Assembly: GCF_006937785.1 (NCBI RefSeq)
Contig: NZ_SJEE01000014.1
Coordinates: forward strand, 60,880 to 124,879
Direction: 5' to 3'
Origin: Pseudanabaena sp. UWO311
Lineage (GTDB): Bacteria; Cyanobacteriota; Cyanobacteriia; Pseudanabaenales; Pseudanabaenaceae
DNA: 64,000 nt
Made by a program: the position numbers and the translations under genes. Under the pieces are notes generated by a model. It ran no database searches. It saw only the letters and a list, made by a program, of their open reading frames with translations, and was not told the DNA's origin. This document shows positions 43,108 to 50,647 of this stretch, piece by piece (position 1 is the stretch's first letter; each line of letters begins with the position of its first letter).

Positions 43108-44750
43108 TGCCAATACAGTCCAACTAAACCATATTCAAAAAATGCAGACATTGAAGCAATTTTGATAATAGTTGAGTTTGCGATTATAAAAGTTAAAATT
43201 GGTGCAAAATAGCTTCCACGATTGAGAAACTTGTCAGCCAAAAATGCGATCGCCAGAGTATTAGCAGGATAAATATAAAAAGCAAATCGGGGCAAAAACT
43301 TGGTCGGACTCCAAATTTCTGACTGAGCTGCCACAAAAAACATAGCAATTAACATCACAGTACAAAAGCAAGCCGTAATTGTAAATAAAAGTGGAAAAAG
43401 CAGTTGATTCTCGTCAGGATTTGCGGCATTTTTTTTCTGGATTGCTAGATAAATTAATAACCCTGTGGATGCGATCGCACCAAAGATCATGCCACCATAT
43501 AGATAAGACATAAATCCATTGGATAAAAACTGCCAAATTCGACCAAAATCTAAACTTAAAATTGCTTTAGTCCAATTTTGAAAACTATAGGTAAGATTAC
43601 TAGAGGGACTACTAAGACTTTGAATATTTCCTAATGTGCCTAATATTTGTTGAAGCGAAATATATTTCCAACATACGTTTAATGCGATCGATAATAACGG
43701 AATTAAAACACCAAGCAATGGACGTTTATAGATAAACAATAAAATCGAACTGATGAGAATTAGTGGGTAAATATCATAAACTAAAGAACCAGATATAATT
43801 AGAAGTATTAGCAATGGATCATTAAGAAATTCATCGCGAGTCAATTCGAGAGTTGCCCACAATATAATTGAGGCGAAAGCAAAAGCTGTCATATGTGGTG
43901 AAGGCTGGGCAACAAAATGCACAAATCCCCAACTTGATGCACAGCACAGCATCGCGATATTCCTCATTCTTTCATTTAGATTAGCAATTTCTCCAATCCG
44001 ATATATCGCCACACATGCACTTATCCAAAGAAAAATATTGACGCTAATACTCATAAACCAACGATGCCCCGACATACCCACCAATGAATTGAAGTAGCCA
44101 TAAAAGAAACGATTTAAGAAGACAGAAAAGCTAGCATCATAACTTGTCTCGGTAAATATCTTTTCAGATGGAATAAAATGACGCATATCGCAATGCACTG
44201 GCAAGCTAGTATCTTCGTAAGAACATTCCCAAGTAAGGTTGTTATCTTTCCCCGCTATGTAGTTAGAAGGTAATTGGCTTAGAAGTCGAAAAGAATATGT
44301 GAAGGGAGAATCTAGGAATAAATGTGTAAAAGAATTAAAAAGAATAATTGTAATTGCTAAACCTACAACTATTAATTGCTTCCGCTGTCGAAAATATTCA
44401 AAAATCCTATATCCTATTAAGCCAACCATACTAAGATAGAGAGTCCAATTCAAAATCTCTAACTGAGGTGCGATCGTAACAGGCAATCTTAAGGTTATTA
44501 AGAAACCCAATAGGAAATACCATCTAGAATATTGAATACTAAGTGATGATTTGGTAAACCAGTACCACAATCCTAGAAAAACTAAGGTTGGCAAAAGATT
44601 TAATAGTCCTACTTTTGTAGAAACAAAAATACTTGTCCACCAACATTGTGCTATTACTGCAACTAAGATGAGCCCAATATCTTTGAATATAAATATTTTG
44701 GAAGTATCAATATCAGAAATCGTTGAGATTGTGGGAGACTGTTGATTCAT
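43104..44750 (-). CDS. Polytopic membrane protein, GT-C-like (glycan or polymer related)
   Basis: 548 residues with about 12 membrane helices and one large exported loop (about residues 155-210, with CSYEDTSLPVHCDMRHFIPSEK). The architecture resembles GT-C glycosyltransferases or O-antigen-type membrane proteins, but no DxD or other motif confirms it. It diverges from a methyltransferase-glycosyltransferase fusion, and the two start codons share bases (44748-44751), so the two genes probably work in the same surface-glycan process. Confidence 0.65.
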   Translation of the reverse strand: MNQQSPTISTISDIDTSKIFIFKDIGLILVAVIAQCWWTSIFVSTKVGLLNLLPTLVFLGLWYWFTKSSLSIQYSRWYFLLGFLITLRLPVTIAPQLEILNWTLYLSMVGLIGYRIFEYFRQRKQLIVVGLAITIILFNSFTHLFLDSPFTYSFRLLSQLPSNYIAGKDNNLTWECSYEDTSLPVHCDMRHFIPSEKIFTETSYDASFSVFLNRFFYGYFNSLVGMSGHRWFMSISVNIFLWISACVAIYRIGEIANLNERMRNIAMLCCASSWGFVHFVAQPSPHMTAFAFASIILWATLELTRDEFLNDPLLILLIISGSLVYDIYPLILISSILLFIYKRPLLGVLIPLLSIALNVCWKYISLQQILGTLGNIQSLSSPSSNLTYSFQNWTKAILSLDFGRIWQFLSNGFMSYLYGGMIFGAIASTGLLIYLAIQKKNAANPDENQLLFPLLFTITACFCTVMLIAMFFVAAQSEIWSPTKFLPRFAFYIYPANTLAIAFLADKFLNRGSYFAPILTFIIANSTIIKIASMSAFFEYGLVGLYWQ

Positions 44751-46131
44751 GAATGCTTCTTCTCGAAATAATTTACAGAAATGGCGCGATCTTAATATTT
44801 ATTATTATCAAGATATTGAAAGATTTTATAAAACTTTTATTCAGAAAGATACTAAAGTTTTAGAAGTTGGCTCTAATCTTGGATATTTACTTAATTCTTT
44901 GCAACCAAGCTATGGATTGGGAATTGAGCAAAATCCAGATGCAGTAGAGCAAGCTCAAATTCGCTTTCCCCAATTAGATTTTATAGTCTCGGATGTAGAA
45001 TCTTTTTGTTCGTCAGAGATATTCGACTATATTTTGCTTGCTAATACTATTAGCTATATTACAGATATCCCTCAAGCTTTAAACAACCTATACCAATTAT
45101 GCCAACCATCAACACGCCTAATCTTAACCTTTCACAACCCTAGTTGGGAAATCATTCTCAAATTGGCTTCTTTAATTGGGCAAAGGATGCCTCTACCGCA
45201 ACTCAACTGGCTTAGCTATGGTGATGTTGAGAATCTCTTATATCTTTGCCAATTTGAGGTTGTCTATCATAGTAAACGTTTATTATTCCCAAAACAGGTT
45301 CCATTATTAGCTTGGTTTTTTAATCATGTACTGGCTCCATTACCTCTATTGAATCAATTCTGTTTGAATGAATATATTATTGCGCGTCCGATCTTCCATA
45401 TTCCCACTACTCTCCATTGCTCTGTAATCATTCCTGCACGTAATGAAGCTGGAAACATTGAATCGTGTATTGCCGATATGCCTTGGCTCGGAGACAATAC
45501 AGAGATTATTTTTGTCGAAGGAGGGTCAACAGATGGAACTTGGGAGGAAATTTTGCGCGTTCAGCAAAAATATAGCGATCGCTTTAATATTAAGGCGTAC
45601 CGTCAATCAGGGCAGGGCAAGAAGGATGCGGTATGGCAGGGATTTGAGATTGCTACAGGTGATGTGTTGATGATTTTGGACGCAGATTTAACTGTGCAAC
45701 CTAGAGATTTGGTCTATTTCTTTGAGGCGATCGCTTCAGGAGCTTGCGAATTTGCCAATGGCTGTCGTCTGATTTATCCACTTAGCAAAGCCTCTATGCC
45801 TTGGCTCAATCGCATTGCTAATCGCATCTTTGCTTTTTTACTATCCTATTTACTCAATATTCAAATAAAAGACTCGCTATGCGGTACAAAAGCAATCTCG
45901 CGGCAAAACTACCAAAAGTTGACAGCAAATCGAGATTTTTTTGGAGATTTTGATCCTTTTGGAGACTTTGATCTACTCTTTGGGGCTGCTAAGTTAGGCT
46001 TAAAGATTATGGATATTCCTGTTCGCTATTTCCCCCGCACCTATGGCAAATCCAATATTAGTCATATTCAAGGAGGGCTAATACTGCTAAAAATGTGTTT
46101 TCATGCGGCAAAGAAAATTAAATTCATTTGA
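44749..46131 (+). CDS. SAM methyltransferase fused to family 2 glycosyltransferase
   Basis: 460 residues. The N-terminal class I methyltransferase (about 1-190) has VLEVGSNLGYLL as the SAM loop and FDYILLANTISYI. The C-terminal GT2 (about 220-460) reads CSVIIPARNEAGNIESC, FVEGGSTDGTW, DVLMILDADLTVQP (DxD), RLIYPLSKASMPWLNR and IQIKDSLCGTKAI. The GT2 half is closest to dolichyl-phosphate-mannose or undecaprenyl-phosphate sugar synthases but lacks C-terminal membrane helices. It likely methylates and transfers sugars in lipid-linked glycan synthesis. The start codon overlaps that of the divergent membrane-protein gene. Confidence 0.85.
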   Translation: MNASSRNNLQKWRDLNIYYYQDIERFYKTFIQKDTKVLEVGSNLGYLLNSLQPSYGLGIEQNPDAVEQAQIRFPQLDFIVSDVESFCSSEIFDYILLANTISYITDIPQALNNLYQLCQPSTRLILTFHNPSWEIILKLASLIGQRMPLPQLNWLSYGDVENLLYLCQFEVVYHSKRLLFPKQVPLLAWFFNHVLAPLPLLNQFCLNEYIIARPIFHIPTTLHCSVIIPARNEAGNIESCIADMPWLGDNTEIIFVEGGSTDGTWEEILRVQQKYSDRFNIKAYRQSGQGKKDAVWQGFEIATGDVLMILDADLTVQPRDLVYFFEAIASGACEFANGCRLIYPLSKASMPWLNRIANRIFAFLLSYLLNIQIKDSLCGTKAISRQNYQKLTANRDFFGDFDPFGDFDLLFGAAKLGLKIMDIPVRYFPRTYGKSNISHIQGGLILLKMCFHAAKKIKFI

Positions 46132-46241
46132 TCAAAAAAGTTTGTAATGCCTCATATTTATTGAATTAAAACATTAATCCAGCATTTTCGCCAAATTGCT
46201 TAAGCGATCGCAAATCATCCATCAAAAAACAAAGTTGAACA

Positions 46242-46278
46242 GCAGTCTCGCAAACTTTTAAATCGTAGACGAGACTGC
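46242..46278. repeat. Short inverted repeat GCAGTCTCG / CGAGACTGC
   Basis: 9-bp perfect arms with a 19-base middle, 16 bp from the Mrp gene stop. It may be a weak terminator. Confidence 0.4.
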
Positions 46279-46293
46279 GCTAGAAAAATTATT

Positions 46294-47370
46294 TTATTCT
46301 TGGACTTTAGCCGCGATCGCCTTAGCAATATCTCGTAAAGCCTTAGCCGAAGCAGACTCAGGATGACCTAATACGATTGGCACACCTCGATCGCCACCTT
46401 CGCGCAGACTAATTTCCAAAGGCACACAACCAAGCAAATCCACACCAAGCTCGTCAGACGTTTTCTTCCCGCCGCCAGAGCCAAAAATGTCGTATTGCTT
46501 ATCAGGCATATCAGGTGGAATGAAATAGCTCATATTTTCGACAATGCCCAAAACAGGGATACCCATATTCTGGAACATCTTCAAACCCTTGCGTGAATCC
46601 AAAAGCGAAACTGTTTGTGGTGTAGTCACAATTACAGCCCCTGCCAATGGCACAGACTGCGTGAGCGTCAACTGAGCATCACCTGTGCCTGGAGGCATAT
46701 CCACAATCAAATAATCAAGTTCGCCCCAGTTTGCTTGGTATAAAAACTGACGAATTACACCATTCAGCATTGGACCACGCCACACCACAGGCTGATCTTT
46801 GGCAATTAAAAATGCCATAGAGATCATTTTTACGCCATAGTTAAAGGCTGGCTCGACCACATCAGCACCATTTTCAGCCTTGACCACCTTTACTTGCGCC
46901 AACTCCATACCCAACATCACAGGTACATTTGGTCCATAGATATCTGCATCAAGAATGCCAACCTTTGCACCCATATCCGCAAGGGCAACAGCGACATTTA
47001 CTGCGACCGAAGTTTTGCCTACACCTCCCTTACCACTGGAAATTGCAAGGACGTATTTAACGCCTTCAATACCTTTTAATAAACTTGTGGGAGCCTCTGG
47101 AGTAGCGATCGAAGGACTATTGGCGATTACCTTTACCCAAACATCACTGACGGAAGCGATCGCCTTAATAGCGGTTTTACATTCTTGGATTAAAGGATCG
47201 CGGTTAGGACTATTTGGATCATTTAGTAATAATGTGAAACTGATCACCCCATTGGACTTGATGGCGATATCACGCACCATATCCAGCTCGATAATACTTT
47301 TTTGGCGATCGGGATCGATAATCGGTGCTAGTGCATCCTCAATCGCTTGTAAATCAGGTAAACCAGCCAT
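46294..47370 (-). CDS. mrp: Mrp/NBP35-type iron-sulfur carrier ATPase
   Basis: 358 residues. An N-terminal DUF59/MIP18 segment (ALAPIIDPDRQKSIIELDMV) precedes the P-loop ATPase: AISSGKGGVGKTSVAVN (deviant Walker A), GILDADIYGPNVPVMLG, DYLIVDMPPGTGDAQLT, SRKGLKMFQNMGIPVLGIVENMSY. The family carries [4Fe-4S] clusters to apoproteins. The usual CxxC near the C-terminus is not present (the end is CVPLEISLREGGDRG), as in many Mrp proteins. It diverges from the STAS gene. Confidence 0.9.
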   Translation of the reverse strand: MAGLPDLQAIEDALAPIIDPDRQKSIIELDMVRDIAIKSNGVISFTLLLNDPNSPNRDPLIQECKTAIKAIASVSDVWVKVIANSPSIATPEAPTSLLKGIEGVKYVLAISSGKGGVGKTSVAVNVAVALADMGAKVGILDADIYGPNVPVMLGMELAQVKVVKAENGADVVEPAFNYGVKMISMAFLIAKDQPVVWRGPMLNGVIRQFLYQANWGELDYLIVDMPPGTGDAQLTLTQSVPLAGAVIVTTPQTVSLLDSRKGLKMFQNMGIPVLGIVENMSYFIPPDMPDKQYDIFGSGGGKKTSDELGVDLLGCVPLEISLREGGDRGVPIVLGHPESASAKALRDIAKAIAAKVQE

Positions 47371-47434
47371 ATATTTAGAGAATTTATTAATTAAAACAAT
47401 TGTTTAAGTATCTCAACACAATTAAAATTTAGAT

Positions 47435-47477
47435 TCAAAACCTTTTGTGCCCGCGCAGCGGGCGCAAAAGGTTTTGA
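47435..47477. repeat. 20-bp hairpin in a divergent promoter region
   Basis: TCAAAACCTTTTGTGCCCGC and GCGGGCGCAAAAGGTTTTGA pair with one G-T, loop GCA. It lies between the divergent mrp and STAS genes, so it does not terminate either. Confidence 0.7.
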
Positions 47478-47655
47478 GATTTTATATTTAATTGCACTTA
47501 CTTACTTAATAGTGACAAGATTTCATTAAAGCCCAAATAAGAGCAAAAATAATCGATAAAGATTTATGCTTATGTTAGAGCGTTCACTTAAAACTTGATA
47601 ACTAATCAGCATTCCTGTAATTATTAAACTAAATCGTTAAGCCAAGAAAAAATTC

Positions 47656-47979
47656 ATGAGTAATCAAGTAAAAATTATCCAGCCTTCAGGAAGGTTAGAT
47701 GTTACAACTGCGGCTGATTTTCGTCGCCAAGTTAATGACATCGCCTCAGTCCCAAACCCTCCCAAATATTTATTAGTTGATCTTCAAGAGATTACTTTTA
47801 TGGATAGTTCTGGTTTAGGTGCACTAGTCTCAGCTCTCAAGGCAATCCGTAATAGTAGTGGAGATATGGTGATTTGTGGGGCTAACGATCAAGTTCAAAT
47901 GCTATTTGAACTTACTAGTATGACCAAGATTTTTAAAATCTACCCAACAGTTGACGAATTTAATGCAACCTTGAATTAA
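47656..47979 (+). CDS. STAS-domain anti-sigma factor antagonist
   Basis: 107 residues, a single STAS domain: VKIIQPSGRLDVTTAADF, YLLVDLQEITFMDSSGLGALV (Ser in DSSGLG is the phosphorylation site), MLFELTSMTKIFKIYPTVDEF. It sequesters an anti-sigma kinase when dephosphorylated. A PP2C phosphatase with a REC domain lies convergent next door, the expected phosphatase of a partner-switching system. No kinase gene is nearby. Confidence 0.9.
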   Translation: MSNQVKIIQPSGRLDVTTAADFRRQVNDIASVPNPPKYLLVDLQEITFMDSSGLGALVSALKAIRNSSGDMVICGANDQVQMLFELTSMTKIFKIYPTVDEFNATLN

Positions 47980-47983
47980 TTTT

Positions 47984-48022
47984 AAAAATAGAGAGGGACG
48001 CAAAGCGTCCCTCTCTATTTTT
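47984..48022. terminator. 18-bp perfect hairpin between STAS and PP2C genes
   Basis: AAAAATAGAGAGGGACGC and GCGTCCCTCTCTATTTTT are exact, loop AAA, with A and T tracts at the ends. It should act as a bidirectional terminator for the convergent pair. Confidence 0.85.
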
Positions 48023-49177
48023 TTATATGTGAAATTCGATTTCTAACAGAGATAAATCATCTTCAAAGGGACGGTTATTTGCTGCGGCTTTGACACAAGT
48101 TAATATATGCTCAATTCGTGAATTGCGATCGCTAGAAGTTCTAATGAATGTATCAATCAGAGCGTTAAAACCCCAAATATTGTCATTTTCTTGGGTAATC
48201 TCGTAAACCCCATCACTAAACAGATATAGCCTGCTACTAGTATCAATATCACAAACTTGCTCTTGATAATTAATATCAGGCATCATCCCAATCGGCAGAC
48301 CAGCAGTTTTGAGTAACTTAATCTTAGGGATATCTTCATTAGAAATGAGAACAGCAGGAGGATGTCCGCCACTTGAATAAACTAGCTTATGGGTTTGCTT
48401 GTTATAAACGCCGTACCAGATCGTGAAGTACATTTCATTGTGCACCGACATCTGAAAAGTATTGTTGAGATCGCTTAATACTTCGCTGGGTTTATAAAAA
48501 TTGGTCGTGTCTTGAGATGTTCTACTATGTTTTAAACTGCGAGTACGCATCAGATTTAAAACAGATACAGATAACAATGCTGAGCCAACACCATGCCCAG
48601 AAACATCTAGTAAGTAAAGAGCTAAGTTGTCATCATCAAGCCAAAAATAGTCAAAACTATCTCCCCCAAGCTGCGTTGATGGCAAAAAGCTAGATTGGAT
48701 AGAAACTTCTCCTTCAAGAGGTTCGGGTAAAAGCGATCGCACATATTGCGAAGCCTGAGCTAACTCTTGCTCAATTAATCGTTTTTGCCTTTGAATTTCC
48801 TCAGTTGCCTGATATAGTCTTAATCCCGCTCTTACTCTTGCTCGTAACTCATTAATCCGTGGTGGCTTACCCAAAAAGTCATCTGCTCCCATTTCTAGAC
48901 CGCGCACTAAGTCACCCTCTTGGTCACGCGCAGTTAGTAAAATGAGGTAGATATTGGCTAGATCTGGGTTGCTCTTAATCTGGCGACATACCTCCAATCC
49001 ATCAATGATGGGCATCATCCAGTCGCAAATAATTAAAGATGGATGGATTTCTTTAGCCTTAGCCAATCCTTCTTCTCCATCGTTAGCTACAATCGCATCA
49101 TAGCCTTGACTCTTCAGAAATCTCTGAAGAGTCATTCTGATCGTAGGATCATCATCAATGACGAGGATTTGAAGCAT
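48023..49177 (-). CDS. REC-PP2C (RsbU/SpoIIE-type) serine phosphatase
   Basis: 384 residues. REC domain at 1-120 (VIDDDPTIRMTLQRFL; LIICDWMMPIIDGLEV; GKPPRINEL), a coiled linker (about 130-150), and a PP2C_SII domain (QLGGDSFDYFWLDDDNLALYLLDVSGHGVGSALLSV; LYLFSDGVYEI). In known systems the phosphatase dephosphorylates a STAS antagonist when its receiver is phosphorylated. The STAS gene 44 bp away, convergent, is the obvious candidate substrate. The cognate kinase is not seen. Confidence 0.92.
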   Translation of the reverse strand: MLQILVIDDDPTIRMTLQRFLKSQGYDAIVANDGEEGLAKAKEIHPSLIICDWMMPIIDGLEVCRQIKSNPDLANIYLILLTARDQEGDLVRGLEMGADDFLGKPPRINELRARVRAGLRLYQATEEIQRQKRLIEQELAQASQYVRSLLPEPLEGEVSIQSSFLPSTQLGGDSFDYFWLDDDNLALYLLDVSGHGVGSALLSVSVLNLMRTRSLKHSRTSQDTTNFYKPSEVLSDLNNTFQMSVHNEMYFTIWYGVYNKQTHKLVYSSGGHPPAVLISNEDIPKIKLLKTAGLPIGMMPDINYQEQVCDIDTSSRLYLFSDGVYEITQENDNIWGFNALIDTFIRTSSDRNSRIEHILTCVKAAANNRPFEDDLSLLEIEFHI

Positions 49178-49211
49178 ATTGATATTGCAGGCTTATAAAG
49201 ATATTTACTTG

Positions 49212-49760
49212 TTATTCGCCAATACTGAAAGACTTTGCAACTCGAGCAAACAAATCTTTGACTTTATTCCAACGTTTCTCAGAGCTAGAAATGCTTAGGG
49301 TGTAAAGGTTTCCACGATTGGTAGATACCGTTACTAGGTCATGGCGAGGTTCGCCTTGCAGACGCTGAACTGCGTATTCAAAGATGTAATAGTTGCGATC
49401 GCCTGATTCTCTCTGAGTCGCACTAAGTAACTTTGCTTGACGACCAGAACCTTCTGGCGCAACAACACGTTCCTGTACACGCAAACCGATCGCTTCGGGT
49501 TCGCCAATTTCTTCAAGAGTTTTTACTGTTTCTAGCTTGCTAATGGCAACAGATACATTTTCTGAAGGTTCAATAATGTCGTGAAACAAAATATCGATCG
49601 CCGAATTACCTTTTGTCTCTGTCCAGCCATTTGGATATAAAAATCGATAGCCATCTTTACTATCTGAAAACGGTACGAGACCACTCGTAGGCGTATTAGC
49701 GCAACTGGTAAGAAATAAGGCAAATACTACAAGCAGGATAGAAACGGCGCGTTTAAGCAT
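49212..49760 (-). CDS. CyanoP-like PsbP-domain lipoprotein
   Basis: 182 residues. Lipobox VFALFLTSC gives Cys20 as lipid anchor, then the PsbP domain: DSKDGYRFLYPNGWTETKG, ENVSVAISKLETVKTLEEIGEP, LLSATQRESGDRNYYIFEY, RGNLYTLSISSSEKRW. This is the pattern of CyanoP (Synechocystis sll1418-like), a lumenal lipoprotein that helps early PSII assembly. It is 35 bp after (upstream of) the PP2C gene on the same strand and may share its transcript. Confidence 0.85.
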   Translation of the reverse strand: MLKRAVSILLVVFALFLTSCANTPTSGLVPFSDSKDGYRFLYPNGWTETKGNSAIDILFHDIIEPSENVSVAISKLETVKTLEEIGEPEAIGLRVQERVVAPEGSGRQAKLLSATQRESGDRNYYIFEYAVQRLQGEPRHDLVTVSTNRGNLYTLSISSSEKRWNKVKDLFARVAKSFSIGE

Positions 49761-50120
49761 GATTAAAGGAATTAAATGAAATTAAATAAAGAAAATAGCG
49801 AAAATCTTAACAAAAATATTGGAATATCTTATCAAAAAGTAGCCAGAGCAAACTTAAATAACCACTGTATAAGACTTACCAATACTACAATACAGCACAG
49901 CCGCAACCTCTGGGGATTTCAGATCAGGCTCCAATGATTGTTAAGTATTGCATCAAAAGATTACGCTTCGTATCTAGACATATCTGCCAAGAACGGCTGT
50001 ATGATAAGTTCTATATCAAAAGTTATAGAAATAACTTATCTAATCTCAATCAGACGAGAGATTAGTCTTTAAAAAATCATATTTAGTTTACATTCACATA
50101 ATTAAATGAGAGGTAACGCG

Positions 50121-50324
50121 GTGACTAGTAATAAATCTGTAGCGCTCAAACAAATTGATGTTCAAGGCGATCTGAGCGACTACGTCGCACATTTACAGTT
50201 ACATATGGCGTTGCAAGCCCGTAACCTCGTCCCGAATTTAAGTGGCGATCGCAATCCTGATAGCCGAAGCAGAATGCTATCAAGTACTCAAGCTGATTTT
50301 GAAAGATTAGCTTCTCGCTTGTAA
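50121..50324 (+). CDS. Small conserved-looking protein, GTG start
   Basis: 67 residues, TSNKSVALKQIDVQGDLSDY VAHLQLHMALQARNLVPNLS and so on. I chose GTG at 50121 because GAGAGG lies 7 bases before it; the ATG at 50106 has no such site. It is polar with one amphipathic helix (VAHLQLHMALQAR). Not recognised. The 345-bp spacer upstream (49761-50105) holds only a short dyad (CTAATCTC/GAGATTAG near 50040) and no gene. A terminator follows at 50341. Confidence 0.55.
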   Translation: MTSNKSVALKQIDVQGDLSDYVAHLQLHMALQARNLVPNLSGDRNPDSRSRMLSSTQADFERLASRL

Positions 50325-50340
50325 TTTAAAAATTGCAATT

Positions 50341-50373
50341 AAAAAAATGAGGTGAGTCGCACCTCATTTTTTT
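50341..50373. terminator. Terminator after the GTG-start gene
   Basis: AAAAAAATGAGGTG and CACCTCATTTTTTT are exact, loop of 5. Confidence 0.85.
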
Positions 50374-50377
50374 ATCG

Positions 50378-50405
50378 AAACAAGGGGCTTAAGCCCCTTG
50401 TTTTT
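50378..50405. terminator. Palindrome AACAAGGGGCTTAAGCCCCT followed by T6
   Basis: Perfect 13-bp arms meet at the centre, then a T tract: a second terminator-like structure 5 bp after the first. Confidence 0.75.
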
Positions 50406-50446
50406 TGATTTTTTGGCACAATAGAAAAGTATTATCAACACAAGTA

Positions 50447-50523
50447 CAGCGCTTTGCGCTTAATTAAAATCCAGAGGAATTTTTAAAAGCGTAGCGGAGC
50501 AACGCTTTTAAAAATTCCTCTGG
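50447..50523. repeat. Dispersed motif plus 22-bp hairpin upstream of mutS2
   Basis: TACAGCGCTTTGCGCTTAA (50447-50465) is followed by a hairpin, CCAGAGGAATTTTTAAAAGC to its mirror ending at 50523, tip GTAGCGGAGCAAC. It is the same pairing of motif and hairpin as at 34567-34636. Confidence 0.7.
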
Positions 50524-50530
50524 GTTATTT

Positions 50531-50605
50531 AAACCAGAACCATAACAAATTTTTTAAAGGTGTTGCGAAGCAACACCTTTAAAAAATTTGTTATGGTTCT
50601 GGTTT
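50531..50605. repeat. 36-bp perfect hairpin, loop GAA, upstream of mutS2
   Basis: Arms 50531-50566 and 50570-50605 are exact reverse complements over all 36 positions, closed by GAA with tip GGTGTTGC-GAA-GCAACACC. It is the longest perfect stem in the window. It lies 42 bp before the mutS2 start and after two terminators, so it is not needed as one. Confidence 0.85.
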
Positions 50606-50647
50606 GAGCACTGGATGTTGACGAATAAAAAGCTATTTTGAGGTGTC

